Assembly (NCBI RefSeq): GCF_033446605.1
Contig: NZ_JAWQUO010000002.1
Location: forward strand, 62,001 to 126,000
DNA from: Iodobacter sp025352645
GTDB lineage: Bacteria; Pseudomonadota; Gammaproteobacteria; Burkholderiales; Chitinibacteraceae
Direction: 5' to 3'
DNA: 64,000 bases
The notes under the pieces are model-generated. The model made no database searches and was not told the DNA's origin. It saw only the letters and a list, made by a program, of their open reading frames with translations. Of this stretch, positions 51,810-61,837 are shown one piece after another. The number at the start of each line of letters is the position of its first letter. Position 1 is the stretch's first letter. The position numbers and the translations under genes were made by a program.

Positions 51810-52730
51810 TTAGTTCACATCCAAAGTGCGTTGAAGTTGGGCCTGAATCCTTGGAACTACAAATTGGATAAAGGCTTCGTACTTTTTGGGCAGTGGATGG
51901 CGATATGGATAAACCAGAAAAAAGGGATAGGGGGCAGCTAGCCAGCCCTTTAAAACTTCTTGCATACAGCCTTGCTGAATAAAAGGCGCTGCCATATAGC
52001 TAGGGAGCAGTGCCAAGCCATAACCGGCAGCAACTGCGCTGGCTGTACAGGCATAGCTATCTATAGAAAATTGACTATGTAGTTCAAGCTGTTCTATTTG
52101 TCCTTCGCGTTCTAATAACCAACCTCCTTCTTGCTCTTGATGCAGCTCACATAAAATTCGGTGTGAAGCTAAATCACATGGGTGCTCTAGCTTAGGTGCT
52201 TGTGCTAAATAGGCGGGGGAGGCGTAAATTCGTTTCTGTGATAGCCCTAGATGCCTAGCCACTAAATTTTCATCACCCACCGTGCGTGAACGGATACAAA
52301 AATCTACGCCATCGCTGATCGGATTTTTTAGACGGTGATCGGTATCTAGCTCGATACGTAAATTTGGATACTTCAGGCTAAATTCCACCAAGATGGGGCT
52401 AAGAATGGACTGCCCAAAAGACTGCGTTGCACTAATGCGCAATGGGCCTTCCACTTTGGCTTGCAATCCCTCAATGTCTAATCTAGAAAGCTGCAGCATC
52501 TCGCGTAGAGCTGCGGCATGTACGGCTAGGCGCATACCCGCTTCGGTAAGCGATACACGGCGAGTTGTGCGTAGCACCAGCACGGTAGTGAGCTCGGTTT
52601 CTAAGCGCTTTACGCTCAAGCTGATATGGCTTTTAGTACAGCCAAGTAAATCGGCCGCAGCAGTAAAACTAGCAGTGCGAGCTAGAGCATCAAATGCAAG
52701 TAGCGCTTCGGGAGGAAGAATTGTTTTCAT
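51810..52730 (-). CDS. LysR-family transcriptional regulator
   Basis: A 306-residue regulator: N-terminal winged HTH (about 4-62, with ASFTAAADLLGCTKSHISLS and VKRLETELTTVLVLRTTRR) and a C-terminal effector domain (about 90-295). The style is that of the large DhcR/CrgA-like LysR branch (GPLRISATQSFGQSILSPIL; DFCIRS). The divergent region to the small ORF at 52822 is only 91 bases, the usual place for a LysR operator, so that ORF could be its target. The effector is unknown. Confidence 0.93.
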   Translation of the reverse strand: MKTILPPEALLAFDALARTASFTAAADLLGCTKSHISLSVKRLETELTTVLVLRTTRRVSLTEAGMRLAVHAAALREMLQLSRLDIEGLQAKVEGPLRISATQSFGQSILSPILVEFSLKYPNLRIELDTDHRLKNPISDGVDFCIRSRTVGDENLVARHLGLSQKRIYASPAYLAQAPKLEHPCDLASHRILCELHQEQEGGWLLEREGQIEQLELHSQFSIDSYACTASAVAAGYGLALLPSYMAAPFIQQGCMQEVLKGWLAAPYPFFLVYPYRHPLPKKYEAFIQFVVPRIQAQLQRTLDVN

Positions 52731-52821
52731 ATGGAAACAGTGTGTCGTGTTTAGCTAGTTTATCGTAAATAAATTGCCAATTACTATGTCATTGTTAATT
52801 TATTAAAACGATGGTGTCAAA

Positions 52822-53019
52822 ATGTTAAATAAATTTAGTCAGTTATTCAGGCCTTCAGCAGCAAATGTCGCCTGCAGTAAGGTCAGCCGTATTTCACTAT
52901 TTAAACGTGTTTATCAAGGCCTATGGCGTGCATGGTGGGTGTCAATGCAGCCAAGTGGGCGTGCTTTGCGCGAAGAGTCTGAGGCCTTAGATCAATTAAG
53001 GGATCGCTGGCGGCGCTAG
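52822..53019 (+). CDS. Possible small basic protein, 65 aa
   Basis: Unrecognised. A short Arg/Trp-rich product (YQGLWRAWWVSMQPSGRAL, ending RDRWRR), with no signal peptide. It is divergent from the LysR gene. The ATG has no strong ribosome site. The Arg/Trp-rich centre could be amphipathic. It may be a real small gene or chance; the 238 bases that follow hold nothing I can support. Confidence 0.4.
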   Translation: MLNKFSQLFRPSAANVACSKVSRISLFKRVYQGLWRAWWVSMQPSGRALREESEALDQLRDRWRR

Positions 53020-53257
53020 TTATAAGCGATCAATTTGTAACCAAAACCGTGAGGAGCTGGATTTTTTTATATAAAAAGAAAGGCGGTGGTTTTTTTTTAA
53101 AAGCGCTTAATTTTTTGAGGACGATTATTTGTCAGCTATAAATTAGATAATCCAATATCATCTAGTTTCACCTTAAGCATTTGAGCAAATTGCTCTAATG
53201 TTTTATAAAATAAAAGCTGTGCTTTGAGGGTTTTTACAAGAGCCTCAGCAACATTCT

Positions 53258-56200
53258 TTGAGTGATGGCTTGCCTTTTAAGGTGGAAGAGTTGGTGAAAA
53301 TAAATTATTCCAGTTCAGACTTACTGGCTTGTTTAAATAAAGCATTGCAATTGGTAGAGCAGCTTGCCCTCTGGCACGATAAAAAAGGGGTGCACGGTGC
53401 TTTGCGGCCTGATTATTTACATTTTACAGAAACAGGGCTAATTATTAGCCCACCCCATCCTGATGAAACGGCACTGAGTTTGCTGTGCTTACGTTATACC
53501 TCGCCAGAGCAAGCAGGACGTTTAGCTCAACTAGATAAACGCAGTGATTTATATTCCATTGGAATTATTTTTTATGAATGGCTGCTTGGCGAGGTGCCTT
53601 TTTTTGCTGATGATTTACTAGATTTAGCTCATCAGCAAATGTCTTCTGTACCTCAAGCCCCTATTTTGCTTAATCCGCAATTACCACAGCAAGTATCTAA
53701 TCTCATTTTAAAATTATTAGCTAAATCACCAGAGGCCAGATATGCCACAGCCAAAGGCTTAGCTGCCGATATTTCACTTTGTATTAAACAATTAGAAACC
53801 AAAGGTGAAATCTATTTATTTGCGCTGGGTGAGGCGGATATTGGCTCGCAGTTTATGATTCCAGATTACCTTTATGGGCGTGAGCAAGAATTACGTTATC
53901 TAAAAGAAATGGTGCAACGTGCGGCTAATGGTAAAACTATTTTATGCATGCTGGGCGGCTATTCTGGGGTAGGTAAATCTGCATTAGTTCATTCTTTAAG
54001 AGGATATATTGAAAGCCATGATGGACAGTTAATTATTGGAAAATACGACCAATATCATAGAGATATACCTTATTCAGCATTAATTGAGGCATTAAAATTA
54101 CTATTAAGGCAAATTTTATCGAGTAAACAGGAAGAAATCACTCTTTGGCGAGATAAATTATTAATTGCTTTGGGCGAAAATGCGCAAATAATTATAGAAG
54201 TCTTACCTGATTTAGAGCGCATTATGGGGAGCCAACCACCCGCTCTGCCATTAAGAGGTGATGCGGCTCAACGGCGTTTCAATGATTTGTTTTCTACATT
54301 GCTTAGTTTATTTGCAAGTAAGCAGCATCCATTAACTATGTTTTTAGATGACTTGCAATGGGCAGATTTTGCCTCGCTCGCGTTAATACAATCTTTTGTT
54401 AGAGATAACCTTGGTTCTCATTTATTAATTATTGCGGCATATCGTGATAATGAAGTAGATAGTAACCATCCCATAATGAATATGCTTAATGAGCTAAATA
54501 AGACAAAGGCATGTATTGAAATAATTACTCTTGCGCCTCTACGTGCTGAGCATCTGTGTGAAATGATTGAAGATACTTGTCGGAATATTTCGCGGGCTAC
54601 AGAGCTAAGCCAATTATTAATGAGCAAAACAGAAGGGAATCCTTTTTATTCACGACAATTCCTAAAAAACATGCAGGTAAAAGGGCAACTTTATTTTGAT
54701 TACGCTGATAATGTATGGCACTGGAAACTAGATCAAGCACGTTTACAAGATGCTGCTGATAATGTGGTTGATTTAATGACGCAGCGCTTAAATCATTTTT
54801 TATTAGAAACACAGTCTGTGCTTCAAGCCGCCGCCTGCATTGGTAAACAATTTGATTTATCTTTATTAGCTATTGTAGAAAAATGCTCTGAAGCAGATGC
54901 ATTGCTTAGATTAGCACCTGCTTTACATGATGATTTATTATTGGCTGTTAATGAGGGTGGAACACAGAAAATATTCAAATTTGCACATGATAGAGTTCAG
55001 CAAGCTGCATATTCTATTGATAAAAAAAGAAATTTAAATTCTTTACATCTAGAAATAGGCCGCCGCCTATTACAGCAAATTTCATCAGAAGCAACTGAAA
55101 CTCCATTGTTTGAAATTGTAGATCAACTCAATTATGGTCTAGAAAAAGTTAAATTATCTCAAGAGCGCATTGCATATGCTCAGCTTAATTTACGTGCAGG
55201 GACAAAGGCTAAGGCAGCAATGGCTTATCAAGCGGCTGTTTTTTATTTAGAAACCGCAATTTCTTTATTACCAAGCGATACTTGGAAAATAAATTATCAA
55301 CTTACTTTTGATATCTATTTAAATGCAGCAGAATCCTGTGATTTATGTAATTTTGATGTGCGTTTTGAAGCGTTGATAGATATATTATTACTGCATAGCT
55401 TAAGCGCTTTAGATAAGGCACAAGTACGTATTCGGCAAAGTGTTTTTTATAGCCGGAAAGGCCGGATGGCTGACAATATTGAAGTTGGCAGGCAGGGCTT
55501 GATTTTATTTGGTTTAGCTATTCCTGCTATCGATGATAGTGCCGCTATGGATATGTTATTTCAAAGAGAAATGGTGATATTTAGAAATTATTTTTTAAAT
55601 GAAAATTTTGCGAGTTTATACGATTTACCGCTCGCACTTGATGCAGAGACAGACATTATTTTAAGGCTCATTGCATCTATTTCTGAATCGGCTATTTTTA
55701 CTAATTATTCTTTGTTTTCATTGATTTCAGTATTGGGTGTTAATCGATCGATCGTCTATGGTAATGCATTGCTTTCCCCTCTCTGCTATACATTGTTGGG
55801 AATTACTTTAATTGCTAATTTTAAAGATTATCGTGATGCGCGAGAAATGGCGGATATAGGGCTAAAATTAAGCAGAGAAAAATTATTTGATTTATGGGGA
55901 TATAACCGCGCATTTACTTACTATACATGGAATATTAACCATTGGACGTTACACGCTGAAACGACTTTGCCCTTGCTAGATGAAAATTATAATTTGGCAT
56001 TAAAAGCACATGATCTAGTTTATGGTGCGTATATTTTAGTGGCTAAACCATGGAATCATTTTCTGCTTGGCCGCAGCATGTTGGATGTGATTGCTAGCCA
56101 TCAGCAACTTGCTCAATATTGTTTAACTCATGATGTGGTATTTCCAGTTAGTTTATCGCTTCCTTTTGAGGCTGCGGCAAGAGCTTTGCATGGTGAAACT

Positions 56201-59200
56201 GCCGCATTAAGTGATTTAAATGGTGAACACTTTAATGTCGATGAGTTTTGTAAGATGTGGGGCGGTGTGCCTATTGTGATGGCTGGTCTGAATATTGCTC
56301 AGCTTACTTTATTGGTTTATTCCCAAGAATTTGCTGCGGCATTGCAATTGGCAGAGCAAATTGGCAAATATTATCCTTCTACCTATGTTTTAAATTTAAC
56401 TTGGCAATTTTCTTATGGTTTGGCGGTCGCTGCGCTGGTAAGGCAAAGTATTGGCAGTAAACGCCAAGCTTTATTGCATACCTTGGGAAAGATTGTTCAT
56501 TATTTTGAGCATATTTCCCGTGATGGCACACCAGATAATATTGAGCATAAACTGGCTTTTTTGCGTGCAGAGCAAGCACGGCTAGATAATCATTTTGAAG
56601 ATGCAGAACTCTTATATCGGCATGCCATACGCCTTGCGCAGCAAAGAGGCTTTTTATTAGATGAAGGTTACTTTCATGAAATATTAGGGCAATGGCTAGA
56701 AGAAAGAAATTATGCCTTTGAGCCTATTCAGCAAATATTAAGCCAAGCAGCCAGCTGCTATCGGCAGTGCCATGCTTTGGCATTAATGGAGCGAGTGGAG
56801 CTACACTTAAAAGTTTTGCCACGGCATGAATTAGATGAAAGCCAAAGCGATATTGATGCATTACATGCTTTGGATAGCTTGGACACCTTGGCTATTTTAC
56901 GTGCGGTGCAGGCTATTTCTAGCGAAGTAGGCTTGCAGCCATTACTAGGGCGTTTATTAAAAATTATTGTTGAAGCAGCAGGCGCAGAGCGCGGTGCAAT
57001 TGTGGTTAGAGATGGCGATCAATTGCATATTGAGGCCATTTTAAATTTTGAACAGGCCGTTTTGCCAGAAAGTTTATTGCGATTTGTATTTAATACTGGG
57101 CAAATAACGTTGCTCAATGAGCTGACACAATTTGCTGAGTTTCGTGGCGACGCATACTTTATTCAGCAGCGCCCAGCTTCTATTCTTTGCCGTGCGTTGG
57201 GGCGGAGTAGCTCGGTGCGGCGGGTACTTTATTTAGAGCACAGCACGATTAGCAATACCTTTTCTATGCAGCGCAGACAGGTATTGGAATGGCTGTCGGC
57301 GCAGGCAGCTATTTCGATTGAAAATGCCCAAACCTATCAAGGTTTAGAGTCCTTAGTGGCTAAGCGTACAGATGAGCTGGAGCGCAATCGGAATATGCTG
57401 GAATCAATTCTAGAATACTCCCCTGCCTTGGTGTTTTTAAAAGATTTAAATGGGCGATATTTACGCCACAATTTGCGTTTGGCGGAGCTTTATAATCGCT
57501 CTGGGCAATCATTAGTCGGAATGAATGATGAAGAAGTTAGTGGGCCAGATGTTGCTAAACGCTTTTTGGTACAAGATCGCTTGGTGATTGAAGAAAATCG
57601 CCCAGTACGAGTTGAAGAAGAGATTCAACTTAGCGATGGATTGCATACTTTTCTCACGCATAAATTTCCTATTCGTGATATCGATGGCAGCGTGTACGCA
57701 TTGGGTGGAATTTCAATTGATATTACTGAATTAAAAATGGCCCAACAAAGCGCAGAAGCAGCCACGCAGGCTAAAAGTGCTTTTTTAGCCAATATGAGCC
57801 ATGAAATCAGAACGCCAATGAATGCCGTAATTGGTATGGCCCATTTAGCACTTAAAACAGATTTAAATGATAGGCAGCGTGATTATCTACAAAAAATTCA
57901 TTATGCAGGGCAATCATTATTAGGAATTATTAATGATATTTTGGATTTTTCTAAAATTGAAGAAGGTAAACTCACAATAGAAAAAATTGATTTTAATCTT
58001 GATCAGGTATTAGCTAATATTGCAACGCTGACTTCAGGGAAGGCAGAAGATAAACAAATTGAATATCTGTTTCAAGTGCATCCTGATGTGCCCCGTTATT
58101 TGGTGGGGGATCCCCTAAGACTAGGGCAGGTATTGATTAATATGGTGAGTAATGCCATTAAATTTACCGAAGAAGGCGAGGTGCATGTTACATGTGCTTT
58201 GCTGAGCAGTGATGTTAAAACGGTAACCCTAAGATTTTCGGTGCGGGATACTGGAGTGGGGATGACAAGTGATCAATGTAAAAAACTGTTTTTACCCTTT
58301 AGCCAAGCTGACAGTAGTACTACCAGAAAATTTGGTGGTACTGGCTTAGGCTTGTCGATATCTAAGCGCTTGGTTGAGTTGATGGGCGGGAGTATTGGGG
58401 TAGAGAGTGTACCTAACCGTGGCTCTGTATTTACCTTTAGCTGCACTTTTGAGCGGGAAGCGACGCAAATTCATCGCTCAACTCGCTTACCTAATCATTT
58501 GCATGGCATGCGAATTTTGGTGGTGGATGATAATGCCGTGGCACGTGAAATTTTGCAGGAATCCTTACAAAGCTTAACTTTTTCTGTAGATGTGGTGGCC
58601 TCTGGTGAGGATGCTTTGGTTAATTTACATCGTGCTGATGCAATTGAGCAGGCTTACAGCGTGGTATTTACTGATTGGAAAATGCCAGAAATGAATGGTT
58701 TAGAGCTTGCTCGCCGGATCAGCATGGATAAACGATTAAATCAAATTCCTTCTGTAGTTTTGGTAACGGCTTATACCCGTGAAGATATTCGAGTGGAAGC
58801 TGAATCAACATTGGTGGATGGATTTTTATTTAAACCGATTAATCAATCTATGGTGGTCGATACCTTGCTCACTATTTTTGCGCCTGAGCTCTTACGAGAT
58901 GTGGCTTCATTTACCCGTACAGATGCTGTACCTGATCTAAAAGGAATGCGGGTTTTATTAGTTGAAGATAATTTAGTGAATCAGCAAATAGCCCTTGAAT
59001 TAATGCGCTCTGCAAAAATTAGCGTGGACTTGGCGAATAATGGGCATGAAGCCATTAAAAAAATATTTGAATATGGCCCTAAATATTATCAGTGCGTATT
59101 AATGGATTTACAAATGCCACAAATGGATGGCCATGAAGCCACTGCCGTGATTCGTAGTGATAAAGCATTTAATAGTTTGCCAATTATTGCCATGACAGCC

Positions 59201-59824
59201 CATGCAATTAATGAAGAAAGGGCGCGTTGTTTAGCAGAAGGGATGAACGAACATATTACCAAGCCTATTGATCCAGCACTGTTATTTGAGCGTTTACAAT
59301 ATTGGCATCAGCATCGCTTGAATGCAGATGGTAGCCGCCGAGTTTATATTGGTGAGCCAGCCATTATTTTGGCAGATAGTGAAAAGCATGAGATGCTTGA
59401 ATCTGCGGTTAAAAACAACACCGCCGTAAAATCGCCAAGTACTGATTTAGAAAAACTACGATTACTTGCGGGCGTAGCAGGTTTAGATATTGAAGATGGC
59501 TTGGCTAGGCTAGGCAATAATGCAGAGATATATTGGTTGATTATTCAGCAATTAGCCAGCACCGAGCACGATAACGTGGAGCGAATTCGCGCTGCTTTAG
59601 TGCAAAATGATATGGAAACAGCGTGTAGAACGGCACATTCATTGAAAGGCGCTGCTGCTAATCTTTCGGTGAATGATGCCACACAATTTGCAACTTTAGC
59701 TGAGGCTTTACTAAAGCGGGGTGAGGTGGGGGATGAATTTTTAATGGTACTTAATCAATTAGATCATGCCATGCAAAGCTTTTGTACTGCAGTGCAGAGG
59801 GTAGAAAATAGCACTTTGAGTTAA
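53258..59824 (+). CDS. Giant hybrid kinase: pseudokinase remnant-AAA ATPase-GAF-PAS-HK-REC-REC-Hpt
   Basis: A 2188-codon cytoplasmic signalling protein. Domains in order: remnant of a Ser/Thr kinase C-lobe (about 20-160), AAA ATPase (about 205-480; Walker A Lys240 in GVGKSA, Walker B FLDDLQWAD), a long helical TPR-like region (about 560-1190), GAF (about 1207-1370), PAS (about 1380-1500), HisKA with His1515 in SHEIRTP, HATPase (DTGVGM, GGTGLGLSIS), REC1 with Asp1806, REC2 with Asp1950, and Hpt with His2127 in AHSLKG. The kinase part lacks the N-lobe and the HRD Asp (HGALRP at 46-51), the catalytic Asn and DFG, but keeps SPEQAGR (82-88) and RSDLYSIG. The start is a TTG without a clear ribosome site; the GTG codons at 53282 and 53294 are alternatives. 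It belongs to the trifunctional kinase/ATPase/HK family, here with a degenerate first domain. Confidence 0.9.
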   Translation: MSDGLPFKVEELVKINYSSSDLLACLNKALQLVEQLALWHDKKGVHGALRPDYLHFTETGLIISPPHPDETALSLLCLRYTSPEQAGRLAQLDKRSDLYSIGIIFYEWLLGEVPFFADDLLDLAHQQMSSVPQAPILLNPQLPQQVSNLILKLLAKSPEARYATAKGLAADISLCIKQLETKGEIYLFALGEADIGSQFMIPDYLYGREQELRYLKEMVQRAANGKTILCMLGGYSGVGKSALVHSLRGYIESHDGQLIIGKYDQYHRDIPYSALIEALKLLLRQILSSKQEEITLWRDKLLIALGENAQIIIEVLPDLERIMGSQPPALPLRGDAAQRRFNDLFSTLLSLFASKQHPLTMFLDDLQWADFASLALIQSFVRDNLGSHLLIIAAYRDNEVDSNHPIMNMLNELNKTKACIEIITLAPLRAEHLCEMIEDTCRNISRATELSQLLMSKTEGNPFYSRQFLKNMQVKGQLYFDYADNVWHWKLDQARLQDAADNVVDLMTQRLNHFLLETQSVLQAAACIGKQFDLSLLAIVEKCSEADALLRLAPALHDDLLLAVNEGGTQKIFKFAHDRVQQAAYSIDKKRNLNSLHLEIGRRLLQQISSEATETPLFEIVDQLNYGLEKVKLSQERIAYAQLNLRAGTKAKAAMAYQAAVFYLETAISLLPSDTWKINYQLTFDIYLNAAESCDLCNFDVRFEALIDILLLHSLSALDKAQVRIRQSVFYSRKGRMADNIEVGRQGLILFGLAIPAIDDSAAMDMLFQREMVIFRNYFLNENFASLYDLPLALDAETDIILRLIASISESAIFTNYSLFSLISVLGVNRSIVYGNALLSPLCYTLLGITLIANFKDYRDAREMADIGLKLSREKLFDLWGYNRAFTYYTWNINHWTLHAETTLPLLDENYNLALKAHDLVYGAYILVAKPWNHFLLGRSMLDVIASHQQLAQYCLTHDVVFPVSLSLPFEAAARALHGETAALSDLNGEHFNVDEFCKMWGGVPIVMAGLNIAQLTLLVYSQEFAAALQLAEQIGKYYPSTYVLNLTWQFSYGLAVAALVRQSIGSKRQALLHTLGKIVHYFEHISRDGTPDNIEHKLAFLRAEQARLDNHFEDAELLYRHAIRLAQQRGFLLDEGYFHEILGQWLEERNYAFEPIQQILSQAASCYRQCHALALMERVELHLKVLPRHELDESQSDIDALHALDSLDTLAILRAVQAISSEVGLQPLLGRLLKIIVEAAGAERGAIVVRDGDQLHIEAILNFEQAVLPESLLRFVFNTGQITLLNELTQFAEFRGDAYFIQQRPASILCRALGRSSSVRRVLYLEHSTISNTFSMQRRQVLEWLSAQAAISIENAQTYQGLESLVAKRTDELERNRNMLESILEYSPALVFLKDLNGRYLRHNLRLAELYNRSGQSLVGMNDEEVSGPDVAKRFLVQDRLVIEENRPVRVEEEIQLSDGLHTFLTHKFPIRDIDGSVYALGGISIDITELKMAQQSAEAATQAKSAFLANMSHEIRTPMNAVIGMAHLALKTDLNDRQRDYLQKIHYAGQSLLGIINDILDFSKIEEGKLTIEKIDFNLDQVLANIATLTSGKAEDKQIEYLFQVHPDVPRYLVGDPLRLGQVLINMVSNAIKFTEEGEVHVTCALLSSDVKTVTLRFSVRDTGVGMTSDQCKKLFLPFSQADSSTTRKFGGTGLGLSISKRLVELMGGSIGVESVPNRGSVFTFSCTFEREATQIHRSTRLPNHLHGMRILVVDDNAVAREILQESLQSLTFSVDVVASGEDALVNLHRADAIEQAYSVVFTDWKMPEMNGLELARRISMDKRLNQIPSVVLVTAYTREDIRVEAESTLVDGFLFKPINQSMVVDTLLTIFAPELLRDVASFTRTDAVPDLKGMRVLLVEDNLVNQQIALELMRSAKISVDLANNGHEAIKKIFEYGPKYYQCVLMDLQMPQMDGHEATAVIRSDKAFNSLPIIAMTAHAINEERARCLAEGMNEHITKPIDPALLFERLQYWHQHRLNADGSRRVYIGEPAIILADSEKHEMLESAVKNNTAVKSPSTDLEKLRLLAGVAGLDIEDGLARLGNNAEIYWLIIQQLASTEHDNVERIRAALVQNDMETACRTAHSLKGAAANLSVNDATQFATLAEALLKRGEVGDEFLMVLNQLDHAMQSFCTAVQRVENSTLS

Positions 59825-59848
59825 TGTAAATTAATCTTTGTTATATAT

Positions 59849-59882
59849 AAAAAAAGCACCGTATTTTAAACGGTGCTTTTTT
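59849..59882. terminator. Bidirectional terminator
   Basis: A run of A, AAGCACCGT / ACGGTGCTT stem and a run of T between the convergent hybrid kinase and accC genes. Confidence 0.92.
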
Positions 59883-59891
59883 GTGAAAGGT

Positions 59892-61259
59892 TTAGTTTTT
59901 GCCTTCAAGCTGTTTTCTGATTTCTGGCATTCTGTGTTCTAGGTAATGAATGCTGGTGCTGCCTTTAATAAAGGCTTCATCCAAAAGCAATTGCTGGTGT
60001 AATGGGATATTGGTGTTAATCCCTTGTACCACCATTTCTGATAGGGCAATACGCATCCTTGCCATGGCTTGGGCGCGGTCATCACCGTAGGTAATGATTT
60101 TTCCTATCATCGAATCGTAATGCGATGGCACGGTATAGCCTTGGTAAACGTGAGAATCCACGCGCACGCCAGGGCCACCAGGGGTATGGTAGGTGGTGAT
60201 TTTGCCTGGGCTAGGGATAAACTTGAGTGGGTCTTCAGCATTAATCCGGCACTCAATGGCATGGCCTTTGAGTTTCACGTCTTTTTGCGTATAGCGCAGC
60301 GGTAAATTAGCGGCCACACGGATTTGCTCTTGCACAATATCGATGCCGGTAATCATTTCAGTAACCGGATGCTCAACTTGAACACGGGTATTCATTTCAA
60401 TGAAATAGAATTCGCCGTTTTCAAATAAGAACTCGAATGTGCCTGCACCACGGTAATTAATTTTGCGGCAAGCTGCAGTGCAGGTTTCGCCAATTTTTTT
60501 ACGCTGTGCATCGGTAATGCCTGGTGCTGGTGCTTCTTCAATCACTTTTTGGTGGCGGCGCTGCATCGAGCAATCGCGCTCGCCTAGGTAAATAGCATTG
60601 CCGTGTTGGTCGGCCAGAATTTGGATTTCGATATGGCGTGGGTTTTGCAGGTATTTTTCCATGTAAACCATGGCATTACCAAAGAATTTCTCTGCTTCTG
60701 ATTTAGTCAGCTCAACCGCAGCAATTAGCTCTTCTTCGTTATTCACCACGCGCATACCACGGCCGCCGCCGCCGCCTGCTGCTTTAATAATTACTGGATA
60801 GCCAACGGCCTTACCAATTTTCATTAATTCAACAGGATCATCTGGTAGGGCACCGTCTGAGCCCGGCACGCAAGGTACGCCAGCTTCTTTCATGGCGTCT
60901 TTGGCAGAGACTTTATCACCCATCAGGCGGATAGACTCTGGGCGTGGGCCGATAAAGGCAAAGCCGGATTCTTCTACACGCTGGGCAAAATCAGCGTTTT
61001 CACTTAAAAAACCATAGCCTGGGTGAATAGCTTGTGCTTCAGTGACTTCCGCTGCGGCAATCAGAGCCGGTACGTTCAGATAACTGAGCGTGGACGACGC
61101 TGGGCCGATGCAGACGGATTCGTCGGCTAATTTAACGTATTTTGCTTCGCGGTCAGCTTCGGAATGAACGACTACGGTTTTGATACCCATTTCACGGCAG
61201 GCGCGCAAAATGCGCAGCGCAATCTCACCGCGATTGGCAATCAGAATTTTTTCAAACAT
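59892..61259 (-). CDS. accC: Biotin carboxylase subunit of acetyl-CoA carboxylase
   Basis: A 455-residue ATP-grasp enzyme that carboxylates biotin on AccB, the first half-reaction of fatty acid synthesis. N-terminal FEKILIANRGEIALRILRA, HPGYGFLSENADFA, the glycine-rich ATP loop GGGGGRGM (about 163-170), and EMNTRVQVEHPVTE are diagnostic. Third gene of aroQ-accB-accC; 74 bases separate it from accB. Confidence 0.98.
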   Translation of the reverse strand: MFEKILIANRGEIALRILRACREMGIKTVVVHSEADREAKYVKLADESVCIGPASSTLSYLNVPALIAAAEVTEAQAIHPGYGFLSENADFAQRVEESGFAFIGPRPESIRLMGDKVSAKDAMKEAGVPCVPGSDGALPDDPVELMKIGKAVGYPVIIKAAGGGGGRGMRVVNNEEELIAAVELTKSEAEKFFGNAMVYMEKYLQNPRHIEIQILADQHGNAIYLGERDCSMQRRHQKVIEEAPAPGITDAQRKKIGETCTAACRKINYRGAGTFEFLFENGEFYFIEMNTRVQVEHPVTEMITGIDIVQEQIRVAANLPLRYTQKDVKLKGHAIECRINAEDPLKFIPSPGKITTYHTPGGPGVRVDSHVYQGYTVPSHYDSMIGKIITYGDDRAQAMARMRIALSEMVVQGINTNIPLHQQLLLDEAFIKGSTSIHYLEHRMPEIRKQLEGKN

Positions 61260-61333
61260 GGTTTACTCCGTGAGGAGTGAGGAGTTAAGCGGGGCAAGGG
61301 CCTCACCGCTTAGTGCTCACCGGCGATGAATTA

Positions 61334-61792
61334 TCAGCCAATAATAAACAGTGGCTCGCCATATTCAACAGGGCGGCCGTTCTCGACCAAGATGGCCTTG
61401 ATCACGCCAGCCTTATCGGCTTCGATCTCATTGAGCAGTTTCATGGCTTCAATAATGCACAGTGTATCGCCCACATTAACTTGCTGGCCGATTTCTACAA
61501 AGTTTTTCGCTTCGGGCGATGAGGCGCGGTAGAAAGTACCCACCATCGGTGATTTAGCCACAAAGCCTTCAGGTTGCGCTTCAACTTCGGCAGCTACGGC
61601 TACTGCAACAGGTGCTGCGGCAGCGGCAGGCGCGGCAGGTGGCAACTGGTACTGCATTGCTTGCGCATAGGCAGGGATGTTCTGATTGACACGGGTGATA
61701 CGAACGCGCTCTTCGCCTTCGGTCACTTCGAGCTCGGCAATGCCAGATTCTTCGACTAGATCAATCAGTTTCTTAAGTTTGCGCAAATCCAT
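61334..61792 (-). CDS. accB: Biotin carboxyl carrier protein
   Basis: A 152-residue carrier: a helical N-terminus (MDLRKLKKLIDLVEESGI), an Ala/Pro/Val-rich flexible linker (about 50-72), then the biotinyl domain with Lys118 in EAMKL, the residue biotinylated by BirA. AGGAGA lies 8-9 nt before the ATG. It acts with AccC in the cytoplasm. Confidence 0.97.
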   Translation of the reverse strand: MDLRKLKKLIDLVEESGIAELEVTEGEERVRITRVNQNIPAYAQAMQYQLPPAAPAAAAAPVAVAVAAEVEAQPEGFVAKSPMVGTFYRASSPEAKNFVEIGQQVNVGDTLCIIEAMKLLNEIEADKAGVIKAILVENGRPVEYGEPLFIIG

Positions 61793-61837
61793 AGGGGTCT
61801 CCTCTCTATATTGAGAATTTATCAGCGTTGATTTAAA

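Noticed and set aside
50971..53019. Genomic island at the tRNA cluster
   Set aside because: No integrase, no repeated tRNA 3' end beyond the tandem tRNA genes themselves, and normal chromosomal genes on both sides.
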